The notes under the pieces were generated by a model. The model worked only from the letters and a program-made list of their open reading frames with translations, was not told the DNA's origin and ran no database searches. A stretch of 64,000 bases of DNA from Tanypteryx hageni. Lineage: Eukaryota; Arthropoda; Insecta; Odonata; Petaluridae. Positions 21,896-33,424 of the stretch are shown piece after piece (position 1 is the stretch's first letter; every line of letters starts with the position of its first letter). The DNA lies in contig CM054116.1 of assembly GCA_028673005.1 (NCBI GenBank), positions 145,263,173-145,327,172 on the forward strand, written 5' to 3'. A program made the translations under genes and the position numbers.

Positions 21896-23165
21896 GGTGG
21901 CACTGGATGAATGCCTAGCTACTCTGTGTTCCTTTGACCAATGGCGGACTCGTATTAGTAAACACGGAGGATAAAATCAATTCATTCAGGAAGCTATTCA
22001 CTCAAAGATTAGGAATGGCTGAACCAACAGAGCCATGGAAGTTTATATCAGTGGATATATAAAGGAGATTCAGGATACTAGGGGAATCAGTGGGGGAATC
22101 TCTTAAAAGTTTTCCAAAAATATTTTTGAGAAACTTTTCCACACACAAACCCCGTAATTACTTTCATGTAGGCCATTTCCTGGATTTTCAAGTAAAACTA
22201 GGAAAGATTGTAAGCCACATATGCGTTTTTAAATGTCATATTTGTCTTAATACAAGACGCGTATTTTTTATTTCAGATTTCGAAAATCGGAGGTCGTCTT
22301 AAATTAGAGTACAAAGTAGGGTTACGCATTTAAACAAATTAAACATAACATAAAGTAATAGAATCTACTGAAAATTTTCATTGCAAACTTAAGGTCCAGA
22401 TTTCAATTAATACAGTATTAATTTTTTAACTGACATTTTATTAATTTTGTTTTATTTTCTCAAATAAAAATTTGTAACAAACAATTTCAAGGAATGAACG
22501 AATTACACCTATACTGTATACGTGTTCAAAATGTACATCAAATCCGTACAAATGGCGAAATATGAACTATTGAATTTTATTTTTGAACGGTGACGTTTAA
22601 TAAACAATTATTTCGCGAACGATTCTCAAAAGTGAACTAAACTTCCCTTCTTTATTAGCATAGAGCATTTCGCAGGTGTAAAAACAAATTAAGGAGTAAT
22701 TCATAGGGATTCCTTCATCCAACATTTTTAAGAACTAAATTCCTTATTTGTGATTCTATATTCCTTTTGAATACGCCACCCTCAACTTTATAATCGCTGA
22801 TCAAATAGAGGTAGAGAGATACTAAGGGAAAGATGTCAAAAGGCAGGGCCGAATTGACGGCAACGGTGCGATTGACTGCACTGGCCCGTGCGCTCTCTGA
22901 CAAACATTTGTTCTGCTTGTAAAGTACATGCATTTAAAAAGTCGGAAAAAATATCGAACACTGTCATAGTGAGAGGGGCCGCTTAATTTATTTGAATTTA
23001 GTATTAAAAATACTTGACGCTAGAGGCCCAGCGCGTACACGCTGATCCGGGTCCCACGATTTTCTTAGCCGACAAGACAAGAAGTCTTATTTTTATTCAA
23101 AAACTTTTAGTTAAAATTAATTATAATTCAATTTATAAAACTCTTCCAGCTAAAAATAGATAAAG
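21896..23165. other. AT-rich stretch, nothing recognised
   Basis: No coding or transposon signature is clear. A CG-richer spot lies at 23020-23070. Confidence 0.5.
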
Positions 23166-23169
23166 TGTA

Positions 23170-23395
23170 TTAAAATAAACATCGATGTTCGTCTACTATT
23201 TTTACAGAAAAAAACGATACTAGTGATCGCTTTTTAAGAAATATTAACGTCGAAAACTACCAAGCCTTGTAAAATTAATTAAAATAAACGTCGGTATTCG
23301 TCGCCGATATTTAGGGAAAATAAACACCAATTTTTAAGAAAAATAAGGTCGAAAACTGCTAAGTCTAATTATGACGCCAATTTTTAAATAATAGT
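23170..23395. repeat. Two tandem copies of a ~105-bp satellite-like unit
   Basis: Each unit contains AAAATAAACRTCGRTRTTCGTC, a poly-T/AAG section and GTCGAAAACTRCYAAGYCT. Diverged relatives occur at 63100-63240 and, inverted, at 60664-60720. The unit is AT-rich and non-coding. Confidence 0.55.
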
Positions 23396-23409
23396 GATAA
23401 AGTACGCAG

Positions 23410-23940
23410 AAAAAACTAATAGCTGTGAAACCAGTAGAAAATTCGATGTCACTGAAACAAATGTACGTAGATGGAAACTCTTAAAACAGGAAATTGAAAG
23501 TATTAAATCTAGTTGGAAACCATTCAGTCGTCGAAAATGTGGTCGCTTTGTGCGTACTTAGAGACAGTGCGGAATAAAAGTTTCACATGAAACGATTAAA
23601 CTCAAAGCACAAGAAATACCATTTGGAGTAAAAATCCCCCGACACAAATTTAAGGCCAGTAGTGGCTGGTGCGTGCAAATGATGCGACGAAATGGTTTTA
23701 TCTTATTCCGGAGAACTTCACTGTTTTAAACATTGCATGCAGTGAGAAACTTCTTGCCTATCAAAAACATGTAATTGTACTAAGAAAAACCCAAAATTAC
23801 CTTTTGAGTCAGATAGGCAATGCTTATGAAACACCAGTTTTCTTCGACATGCTGTCTAATTACACTGTCGATGAAAAAAGTGCAAAATCTACAACAAAAA
23901 TTACAGGTAAAGAAAATAAATGGTGCAATATATATTGCAC
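23410..23940 (+). pseudogene. Pogo-type transposase fragment (HTH and first catalytic block)
   Basis: Frames in succession read FDVTETNVRRWK and FSRRKCGRF, the DNA-binding helix-turn-helix part of pogo-type transposases. Next come KAQEI, a degraded GW..MRR block, and QIGNAYETPVFFDML with NYTVDEKSAKSTTKITG, where the family has IGNADETPVFFDMP; the first catalytic Asp is changed to Tyr here. The gene stops where a minus-strand LINE begins at about 23960. It is inactive. Confidence 0.75.
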
Positions 23941-26900
23941 AAATTTTCTCATATTAACGCTTACAAATCAAGATAAGATAAGATAAGATAGTTTATTGTA
24001 GACACTCTTTGAGTATTACATTGTCAGCAAACAAACAAAAAAAAATACAATAATTACAATACATTCCAGTGACAATTTAGAAATTCTTCTGATGAATAAA
24101 AGGAATGCTCAATTAGAAACTTTTTTACATGTAATTTGAAGCTTGTGAGAGGAAGAGACCTGATACTCACTGGGACAGTATTAAAATATTTTGCTGCCCA
24201 GTAGTTGAGCCCATTCCTAGCTTTAGTAAGCCTTGAATATTTAATTTCCACATTGTCCTTACATCTCATGTCATAGGAATGGATAGTTTACAATACAGTA
24301 CTTATCCAGATTCTTGTGAATGTACATTAAACATTCAAATATAAAATGACGAGGAAATGTCAGGATACCAAGCTCTATGAAAGAATTTCGGCTATCATCC
24401 CTGAACCCTAGGCCTCTCAGAATTCTAATGGCTTTTCTTTGTAGACAGAAAACCTTTTTACTGATGGCAGAGTGACCCCATGCTAAGATTGAATACAATA
24501 GTTTACAATGGAATGTTGCAAAATATGCAGCTCTCAAAAGAGTTTTCAAGACACAGGAATCCAGACATCTTAATAGGTATAGTCTTTTATGAGTTCCACT
24601 GAGAGAACTTTTCCTTGATGCTCCCATGTCAATGTAGGGTCCAGGTATACACCTAAAAATTTGACAACAGGTGGGTTGTCAAAATTTTCCAGATCTCTGA
24701 GGGAAAAAGTCATAGTGAAAGTCTTGTCATCATTAGCAACCAATTTATTGGATGAAGACGAATCTGTCACTTCCTTCTGCATAGCCTGATTTAAACCTAT
24801 TGCTTCAGTTTGATCTTTACTTGAAACATTACTAGTGGTATCATCTGCAAAAATGTTGAATTTAAAATCAGGAAGAGGTAATGGCAAGTCATTAATACAA
24901 ATAATAAAGAGAATTGGGCCAAGTACAGAGCCCTGAGGGACCCCTACATTAACGTTTAAAAAGTCAGAAAGTTTTCCTTTGAATACACCCTGTTTCCTAT
25001 TATCTAAAAAGGAGGCAAGTAGGGCACAAGCTAATTCAGAGAATTTATAAATTCTTAACTTACAGATTAACAGGCTATGAGGCATACAATCAAAAGCCTT
25101 ACTCAAGTCAAACAAAGTTGCAGATGAGTAGAGTCCCTCTGTATAACATTCTAAGATATGATCTATGAAAGTTCTAATTGCATCAGCAGTATTGCTTTTT
25201 TTCCTGAAACTATATTGGCTGTCATTGAAAAGGTTAAATTAAAAAAAAGTCCAGAACTCAGTCCTTCAAAACATTCTCCAATATCTTGGAGAAAATAGGG
25301 AGCAAGGAAATGGGTCTAAAACTGCTAGGCATTTTATTATCACAACCTTTATATAAAGGGATAACAATTGCAGTTTTCAAACAATCGGGGTAAAAAACAA
25401 ATTTTATACTTAAATTAATCAAGCTAGTAAGTGGACTGATGATATTATTCTCAACAGCTTTAACAATTTTTGAATTACACCAAAAATATCTTTACAGTTA
25501 CTACTTCTAATATTATCAATGATTTTACAACTTTCTCAATGGAAATCTCATTAAACTTAAATTCAACACTGGGAGTTTGGCTACATGTGTGAAAATCCAG
25601 TGGATCTTTAGCTATAGGAGGAAGAAGCTGAGTTATTTGATACGCCGCTTTTGTAAAGTAACTATTGAACTCTGCAGCAGAGATATCAGTCTCAGAAGCA
25701 CCAGTGGAGTTAACATTTCTTTTGCAATTTATTATGTGCCACATTATCTTTTGCGGATTATTGGATGACATAGCTACATTGTTAGCAGTTGTTTTTGCCT
25801 CTCTAATAGCTCTCTTGTAATCAGTTCTAAGTTTTTTTACGAAGATTAAATAATTCTGGGATGGTGTATAATTGTAGGCATCATTAACACAAAGCAAATT
25901 ATTTTGCATAAGGCTCAGTGTATACCATCCAGTATTAACAGACTTTACCCCTCTGTCTCTGACAACTTTTTCAGGTAATGCCGATTCATTGTATGAACAA
26001 ATATTTTCAAGGAGGACTCCCATTTAAATTTTAAGTAAATAATTGTATTATCAATGAAACTCCAGTCACTAGAGTCGAGAAGAGATTGCATAAGGGAAAA
26101 ACCTTCCTCGGAAATCAATCAAATAGTTTTCCACTTCTTAGTTTCAGGGGAATCAATTTTTAAATTGGAAAACTCAATAACCTGAGCATAATGATCGGAG
26201 ATTACATTTTTTAATATACAGGTCTCAGTATTAGCCCTGAAATTAATAAATGTATTGTCTATACATCTGTTTAATATAGTATTATCCATTATTAAATAAT
26301 TAAAATTATAAGACATGTAAAAGTTATTAACTATATGAAAGTCTGATTCATTAGTACCAAAACCTATATTAAAGTCACCCACGATAATGACTTGGTTTTT
26401 TCAAATATATCCATGAATATATCCAGGTCAGCTTTGGGGCGGTGATAAACCGCGATAATGACAAGTTCAGTATTTTATAACCCAACAGCCACTAATTTAC
26501 AATTTTCTTCTACTGTTAAAGTATTCGCAAATTAAATAGGGATAAATTTGCATTTGATGAAGTTGTTTTTTACCAGAATAGCCACTCCACCATGACTCCG
26601 GTTGTTTCTACAAAAGGTGGAGCTTAAGTGATAACCCTCAATATGAAAATAATCGAGGTCATCTAACTGTAGCCAATGCTCACTTAATAAAATAATATTT
26701 AAGTTATGCTGCATGGATTTAATTAGGACTTCCAACTGACTTGATTTGTGTTTTGCAGATTGGATATTCAAATGCAAGACACAAAGAGATGGATGAGTTC
26801 TGGAGCTCCCTAGTCATAACTGCTTTGATTTTGTGATACCCGACTGGAGTCTTGTATTCATTCTGCTTGTATTACCAGCATGATCAATACTTGCTTTTTT

Positions 26901-27074
26901 AGCACTATCAGCAAAGGAAATGGCAGAAACGACAGGTGTAGACACTCCACTATGGTTTTCTACTATGGGAGTGGGGGAAGTAGACAGTGATTGGTACTAT
27001 TCAGAATTACTGCTGGTGCATCATCTAAGTAGGAAACTTGGGGTTGATGGCAACTCTCAGCCAAGGTGACTGAT

Positions 27075-27375
27075 TTGGACCCTTGGGAATACACTAGGGA
27101 ACACACTTGGGGATACACTAGGGAATACATTTGGGGATACACTAGGGCAGGGATGGCAAATGGTTTTTGTTTCGCGTGCCAAGAAAATCTTGTGAATCAT
27201 CAGAGTTTTTCTTTGCGTGCCGCTAGTTTACTCCTCCTATAAGGAACTTCATATTTTATAGACAGAATACAAGCTCATGCGTGCCAAGTAAAATCGCCCG
27301 CGTGCCATGCATTTGCCTTCCCTGCACTAGGGAATACACTTGGGGATACACTAGGAGATATACTTGGAGATAAAA
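27075..27375 (-). repeat. Minisatellite encoding PSVSPSV repeats, split by a MITE
   Basis: Units of about 15 bp (GGGGATACACTAGGG and variants) encode Pro-Ser-Val/Ile/Phe repeats in the LINE ORF1 region on both sides of the MITE at 27148. Confidence 0.8.
27148..27324. mobile_element. hAT MITE with perfect 8-bp target duplication
   Basis: The ends CAGGGATGGCAAATG and, inverted, CAGGGAAGGCAAATG match over 15 bp with one difference. The 8-bp duplication CACTAGGG flanks both sides exactly (27140-27147, 27325-27332). The length is 177 bp, non-coding. Confidence 0.9.
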
Positions 27376-27602
27376 CCTTTGGCCTCACCTCAGGATTGAT
27401 TGCACTGGGATCAAGGGCAGAAGGGAGATGTGATAAAGAGTGGGAGTTCACTCGATTTTGCTTGTGAAAACGAAATGTGTTCACCGAAACATTCTTAGGC
27501 CATGTGGAAGGATCGATAAGTTTCTTAAAATAACTGTTGTCAAAGTTAACCGTAGTTTTAGCGTATATTTCAATTCCACTGGTCGGCATATGGCTTAGTT
27601 AG

Positions 27603-27815
27603 CATTATTTGTGACATCAGGCTGTAAGACTGGATGGATTTTAATAAAAATCATTATAGAAATTTTTGAGTAAATTGAATTTTGTTTCAAAATAACCTAG
27701 AATTAATTAATTGTTGCGCAATATCGTTCATCTCTAGTGTCTATTATGAATGATATTATCCACAAATATGATATATCATTCCATTTGGTTTAACCATTTA
27801 GGCTGTAGTAAGATT
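27603..27815. repeat. Dispersed repeat family, copy 1
   Basis: Shares ATTATTTGTGACATCAGGCT at its start and TATGATATATCATTCCATTT-like sequence at its end with 41915-42145. The family is unidentified. Confidence 0.55.
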
Positions 27816-28036
27816 TGAGAGGATCACGGTGGAGGCATGCTGTCATAGGGCTTAGGTAAGGTAGTTTATCGTACATTGTAATGTCACTGGATGCCATATA
27901 GTGATTTTAAGAGATATATGGCTTACTAGGATCCAAAATTATTTCCTTTTTTCTCTTTGCTACTGCTAAAATAATACTATCCCTAGGATGCCTGTTGCAG
28001 CTTCGCTTGCAAAGAAATCAATAAAAATTAGTTATA

Positions 28037-28652
28037 CAGACTGTGGGAAAATTGCGCAAACTAACAATGGGGACTGGTAGAAAACCTCCAAACTAAGCAA
28101 AATGTATGAGGAACAAATGCTCTTGAATGAAAAGACACTGAGATATGATAGGACGTTGCCAGTCTCTTTCATTCGCTGGTCCAGCCGGAAAAACACATTT
28201 TTGTCTGGATGGTGGCGTGCTGGATACCTTTCTGCATAAGCCCTGGCTGCAGCGTGGGCCCGGTTACCAAACGCACCATGGTCCAAGTACATTTCATAGT
28301 ATTTGTGTAATGTGCAGTCTATATCATTTACCCTTACATGCTGACAGAGTACTGCTATGGAACGACTGCACAGTATGACAGTAGGGCTGCATACTGCGCG
28401 CTGAGTGTTGATCACTGTCGTCTGTGTTATTGCAGTGAGCTGTCTTTGTCTTTCCTGTGCCACTCGTGACGTCTTGTGATCCTTGAGCCTCTCACAGCAT
28501 GACTACATGCTTGCCCCAATTGACAGTTCCTTCTTACCATGATATCTCGGTACCTATTCATTCTAGAGAAGTTGTTCCTTATACATTTTGCTTAGTTTTG
28601 AGGTTTTCTACCCGTCCCCATTGTTAAAGTACGCCATTTTTCCTAGACCCTG
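28037..28652 (-). mobile_element. TIR element with a DUF4817-like HTH fragment
   Basis: Long inverted repeats of about 90 bp face each other (28037-28125 and 28565-28652), including ACAATGGGGAC and GGTAGAAAACCTC. The ends read CAGACTGTGGGAAAATTGC and, inverted, CAGGGTCTAGGAAAAATGGC. TATA flanks both sides. Inside, the minus strand encodes TLHKYYEMYLDHGAFGNR and RAYAERYPARHHPD, ending MKETGNV, which resembles the DUF4817 helix-turn-helix found before arthropod DDE transposases. No catalytic domain remains. Confidence 0.7.
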
Positions 28653-28656
28653 TATA

Positions 28657-29470
28657 CAGTAGAACATTGATTATCCGCCACCATTTATCCATTACTTTCT
28701 GTTAACCGTCACCCGACTAGATTTTTTGTTTTAAAGTTTGAACATACATTCATAGTACTAAGAACGACATTCGTCCATGTAAAGTTTCTGTTATGTAATG
28801 CTTACTTGTATATGGCTTTATTTCAGTCATTCCTAGAAAAAATCATTTTCACTTATCGTTAATGATTGTCGGAATCAACACAACATATTTTCACACACAA
28901 ACAATTCTAGGATTTAACATCCCCTACTGTTTCCGTTTGTCACTTAAAATTTTCTCTCAGTTTTGAAAAATCAACCTGCGTGGTAAATTCATATGCCTTA
29001 CATAAAATGGCGGAAAACGGAGACGCATATCTTTTTGGACTCAATAAAAAAGTTCGAAATCCTTCGATGTTTAAGGAAAGGCGAAGGTGCTTCCAGTTTA
29101 ACAGAAATTTACGGTGTTGTAAGAACTACTGCTAACGATTTGTAGCGGGATGGTGTCAAAAATGAGGACTCGGTAAGCAAAATGGAAGTGAAATATGGAA
29201 TCGTAACTCAAAGAATAACGATGAAATGTTTCACTCACAACAGACTTGATGACGCAATGTTTCTGTGTTTCGTTCAACAACGGAATAAAGGAATTCCTCT
29301 AACAGGGCCAATTGTAACACAGAAGGCCCTTGCTATGAATGCAAAACTGAATGGTGATCCAACCGAACTGATATTCTATCTACCTCTCTCTCTGTCTCTA
29401 TTATCCGTCTATTTCTGAAATTCATCTTCCTCTTGGTCCAAAACCCTGACGAAAAATCGAGGTTCTATTG
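28657..29470 (+). mobile_element. Jerky/Tigger-type pogo element, 5' gene part only
   Basis: The ends CAGTAGAACATTGATTATCC and, inverted, CAATAGAACCTCGATTTTTC are flanked by TA (28655-28656, 29471-29472). The coding remnant at about 28985-29365 reads KKFEILRCLRKGEGASSLTE and IYGVVRTTANDL, then LDDAMFLCFVQQRNKGIPLT: the two helix-turn-helix domains of CENP-B/jerky-type transposases. One in-frame TAG is seen and the DDE domain is absent. Confidence 0.8.
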
Positions 29471-30783
29471 TATGTGTTAAAATTTTATTATTATTTATTA
29501 GTTACATGCAGGCCCGGACATAGAGACCCAGGGCCCCTAGGCAGTTAACAGAGTCGGGGACCCCTTTTTGGTAATTTATCAAAAAAAACTTGACTTTTAT
29601 TTTTTATTTATTTAACGTACTTTGACTTTAGAAAATAGACAAGCAGACTTAGAAATGAAATAGACAAGTACCAACTATACTTTATTAAACATTATAATTT
29701 TTACATTTACATATAATTACAAGATTACATTGCCACACGACGAACTTTCTTCTCTGCAAAGGAACGGATGACCTCACTATAGTCCACAGACTGCGTTATT
29801 TCTGACTCTATGTATAGCACAGAGAGTGAATTAAGCCTGTTCTCTTCTGTGGTAGATCTTAAATAATCCTTTACTCTCTTTAGCGCTGAAAACGACCGTT
29901 CTGCTGAACAGTTAGACCCTGGTGTACACAACAGCATCCGGAGCGCTATTCCCACATTTGATAAATGTCCAAAAAGCCTTTTTCCAGGATGTACTTGTAT
30001 AGCTCCAGTGACGATAACCCTTTCCCCCTGTAGCCTCAGCGGACAACAAATGAGCTCGCATGAGCAGACACTCGTTTTCCAAAGTACCGTCCAAATCCCC
30101 CGGATAGAAGGCTTCCAGGTACCGTGATCCGTCACGGATGTCTTGAGATTCCAAACTATGTAGCTTCGTGAGAAAGTCAAACTTTTTACTTAACTTCTCG
30201 TAAGCAGAGCCACGTCTCTGTAGTTCTGCAATCAACCTGTTGATGATGACGTTGAAGATGGTAACTCTGAATCTGTCCCTGCTGGAGAGTTCGACCTCGT
30301 TTTCCTTTACTTCGTCAAACTGGACCTTTCGCTTACGTTTCCTCTTCATATCGTATGCGTAGTTCTGTTTACCGCTTGTTTTCACAGCTTTCGACTCATA
30401 ATGATCAAAAGTACCAACTTTCCTTATATCTTCTAGGTTTGTTACCAAGGACCAATAAAGTTCAGCGATCGTACCCAGTTCGATGTTCACAGATTGCAGA
30501 GATTTGCTCACTTCGTTAAATCTTTCCAGGATATCATTCCTCAGCAGGATCAGGAAGCACATTTCCAGGGAGTCAATTGAATTAAAAAGACCTGAAGCCT
30601 CAGAACGCGTAGATGGTTTTTCACTTGTGTCACTGGCGATTATCTGAAGAGCTGCCATGATCTCATTCCAGGAGCAACAGAGACTTCGGAAGGCGTCACC
30701 CCGAGCAGACCATCTTGTCTGAGAAAGGCTCTTCACAACTGTTGAATTTGGCTTCAGTTGAGATAACAAAACTTCCCATCTGT

Positions 30784-33424
30784 TGTGACGGTGCCCCCGC
30801 TTAGCTCGGTCGCGGGTCCAGATTGAAGGAGCTTTGGGCGCCAGTGCAAGTTTCCCCATTAAGGGATATTTCCGCTTGCACACGGAGAAAAAAAAGAAAT
30901 GAAGAAAAGGAGGAATCAAGATTATGGTTTTTTAATGGGTGAGAAGGAGGCGAATACAAACAAGTGACAAAAAAAAGCGGTGGCGGTCCTCGGCCACGGA
31001 CGAATTTACGCCGATCCACAACTGCACTCCAAAATGTGCTTTCCCTCGTTACTCTCCTCGTGCTACCGAGAGGGTCAAATTCAAATTCAAATTCAAATTT
31101 ATTGGTCCGGGGATCATACATTCAGATGATATAGGACAATATACAGTAAAATAACGCTAAAAGTAAAAAATGCAATAAAAAAAGATAATATAAAGTTAGC
31201 TGTCATACATAATTACAATGACCTATCATTTAAATATTCATTAACAGAATAGTACATATTACCTTGTAAAAACCTTTTCACCTTTATCTTAAAGGAATCA
31301 TAGTTTTGGATAAGTTTAAGTTGTGGAGGAAGTTTATTAAAAAGTCTGATTCCCATTTCTCTAGGTCCTAATTTTATGGTTTTGGTCCTTATTAAATTAA
31401 GATGCAAATCAGATTGTCCTCTAGTGAGGTAGTGATGATGGTCCGAATTAACTGTGAAATCATTTAAGTTATTTTTCACAAACAGTACTACTGACAGAAT
31501 ATAAATACATGGGAGGGGAAGAAGCTTCAAAGTCATAAAAATGGGCCTTGAAGGAGAGTCATATGGTTTCCATGAGATGATTCTAACTGCTCTTTTCTGG
31601 ATCTTGAAAATTTTGATGGAATGAGATGAAGAACCCCAGAAGATAATATTGTGTGTGATATGGGAATAGAATGTGCCATAATATAGATTCAAGAGGACGT
31701 CTCTACTAACTGTTTCTCTCAGTTGCCTAATCAGGTAACATGTAGAGCTTAGCTTATGGGATAAAATGTCAATGTGTGATTCCCAAGAGATATTAGCATT
31801 TAGGTGAACACCAAGAAATTTGCTAGAAGAGACTTGTTGGGTAGATTTTTGATCAATTTTTATTAACAGACATTCTGTTGACTTTTTGCAATGTGAGAAA
31901 TGGATCATTTGGGATTTTTGTACATTAAGATTTAGGAGGTTATCTTGACACCAGTTGCTAAGATGGAGACTAACTAGTTTTGAGTTGTGTACAAGGCTGT
32001 TGCGTGATGAGGCAGAAAGTATAATGTTGGTATCATCAGCATATAAAAGCAATTTTGCACCTTCTATTTCATTAAAAGTGAATGCAAGATCGTTAATGTA
32101 TATTAAGAATAGGACAGGCCCCAAAATAGATCCTTGGGGAACACCTAATGAGTTAGTTTTATAGTTGGAGGAATATTTTATACCTTTCACGTTAAGAGTT
32201 ACAGCTTGGGAACGGTTTTGTAGGTAGGATCTTATCCAATTATTGGGGACCCCTCTGACTCCAATTCTTTCTAGTTTAACCATGAGATGACTATGATTGA
32301 CATGATCAAATGCTTTTGAAAAATCAAAAAATAAGCCTAGGGTTTCTTGCTTTCGATCAAGTGATGACAGAATATAGTCAATAGCATGATATATTGCTGA
32401 TGTAGTTGATCTTCCTTGTCTGAAACCATGCTGACATGTGGACAGCAGGTGGTGTTTTTCCAGGAAGGAGATTAGTTGTTTATAAAAGACTTTTTCAATA
32501 ACTTTGGAGAAAATATTCAGTATTGTTATGGGCCTGTAATTATTCATGTCATTTGTACATCCTTTGTTTTTATAAATGGGAACTATTTTAGAAACTTTTA
32601 GAGAGGAGGGAAATATACCAAGTTTTAATGATTCATTTATCAGAAATAAAAGAGGAAGTTTTATGAAGTCATAGCAACGAAAGATAATTTTTCCTGGTAT
32701 TTCATCAGGGCCAGCACTATTTTTTTGGTCTAATTTAGAAATAATTAATTTTAGTTCGGATTCTAGGCAGGGTCGAATAAAGAATGAGTTTAGAGTGTTT
32801 GGGAGAGAACCGGTATAAGTACTTAAAATTGGAGATGGTGTGGAATCTATTGTGAAAAATTGATTGAAATAATTGGCAAGTGTTGAATAATTTTGAAGGG
32901 AGTTATTTGAAGGGTCCTTAATTTTTGGTAGAGGATGAACTGGGGATTTTCCTTTGCCTGCATTAATAATTTCCCAAGAGGCCTTGGACTTATTGTCCGC
33001 TGCAAGTATCCTGTTATTGTTGTAAGTTTTTTTTGTTGTTGCTAGGAGTTTCCGATATTGCTTTTTAAGAGTTTTGTATTGGTCCTGTAATTCAGCATCA
33101 TTGGATAGTTTGACCGATACAGCAAGGTCTTTGAGGAAGGAGGAAAAGCTGCGTATTTCATTTGAGATCCATGGTTTACTCTTTGCTTTACATTGGGTTT
33201 TTGTAAGTGTTAAGGGAAAGACTAGATTAAAATAATATTGAAAGCAGCTGTGAAATTGTTGGAAGCTATCACCCTCCGGGTTCGGTTTCCCCACGAAAAA
33301 AAGGTCCCTTTCCTCTTCTGGCAGCTTTCTTATATAGCCGGGTCGCCGGTGGTGACCTCTCGCTGAAAGACCGGCAGGCGTAAGTGGCGGGCGCCGAACA
33401 CCGCGCTAGCCTTCAAACGTTACA
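30784..33424 (-). mobile_element. LTR (about 0.43 kb net) with 4-bp duplication, split by a LINE
   Basis: On the minus strand it begins TGTAACGTTTGAAGG (33424) and ends CACCGTCACA (30784), the TG...CA form. The 4-bp duplication ACAG flanks it exactly (33428-33425 and 30783-30780), as for Ty3/gypsy-type LTRs. A TATA box, TATATAAG, lies at 33336-33329. No PBS, gag or pol follow, so it is a solo LTR. It is inserted in the hAT transposase and is itself interrupted by a LINE. Confidence 0.8.
31077..33275 (-). mobile_element. 5'-truncated Jockey/CR1-like LINE with intact RT reading frame
   Basis: One uninterrupted frame (to the stop at 31213) encodes the post-endonuclease linker, a complete RT (NNYRPITILNIFSKVIEK, QHGFRQGRSTTSAIYH, LFFDFSKAFDHVNH, GVPQGSILGPVLFLIYINDL, YADDTNIIL) and the C-terminal LINE region (SSSKFLGVHLNANISW, KIQKRAVRIIS, RLFNKLPPQLK). 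The apparent first residues (MGKPNPEG) belong to the LTR. The endonuclease is missing by 5' truncation. The 3' tail is a short (AATTTG)n repeat at 31077-31100. The lack of inactivating changes over about 680 codons marks a recent insertion, the youngest layer of this nest. Confidence 0.9.

Larger units (their letters stand above)
23965..27590 (-). pseudogene. Near full-length Jockey-like LINE
   Basis: On the minus strand: a Ser/Pro-rich ORF1-like piece (27589-26990, with PSVSPSVFPS repeats), APE endonuclease (HLNIQSAKHKSSQLE, SEHWLQLDD, GDFNIGFG, ISDHYAQV, 26777-26119), RT (FDLSKAFDCMPHSLL, GVPQGSVLGPILFIICIND, FADDT, 25115-24600) and the C-terminal LINE block to about 24054. No RNase H is seen. 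The 3' tail is a short (TATCT)n repeat at 23966-23992. Several stops and frameshifts separate the pieces. A 177-bp MITE interrupts the ORF1-like part. The absence of RNase H and the RT style point to a Jockey- or CR1-like clade. Confidence 0.85.
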
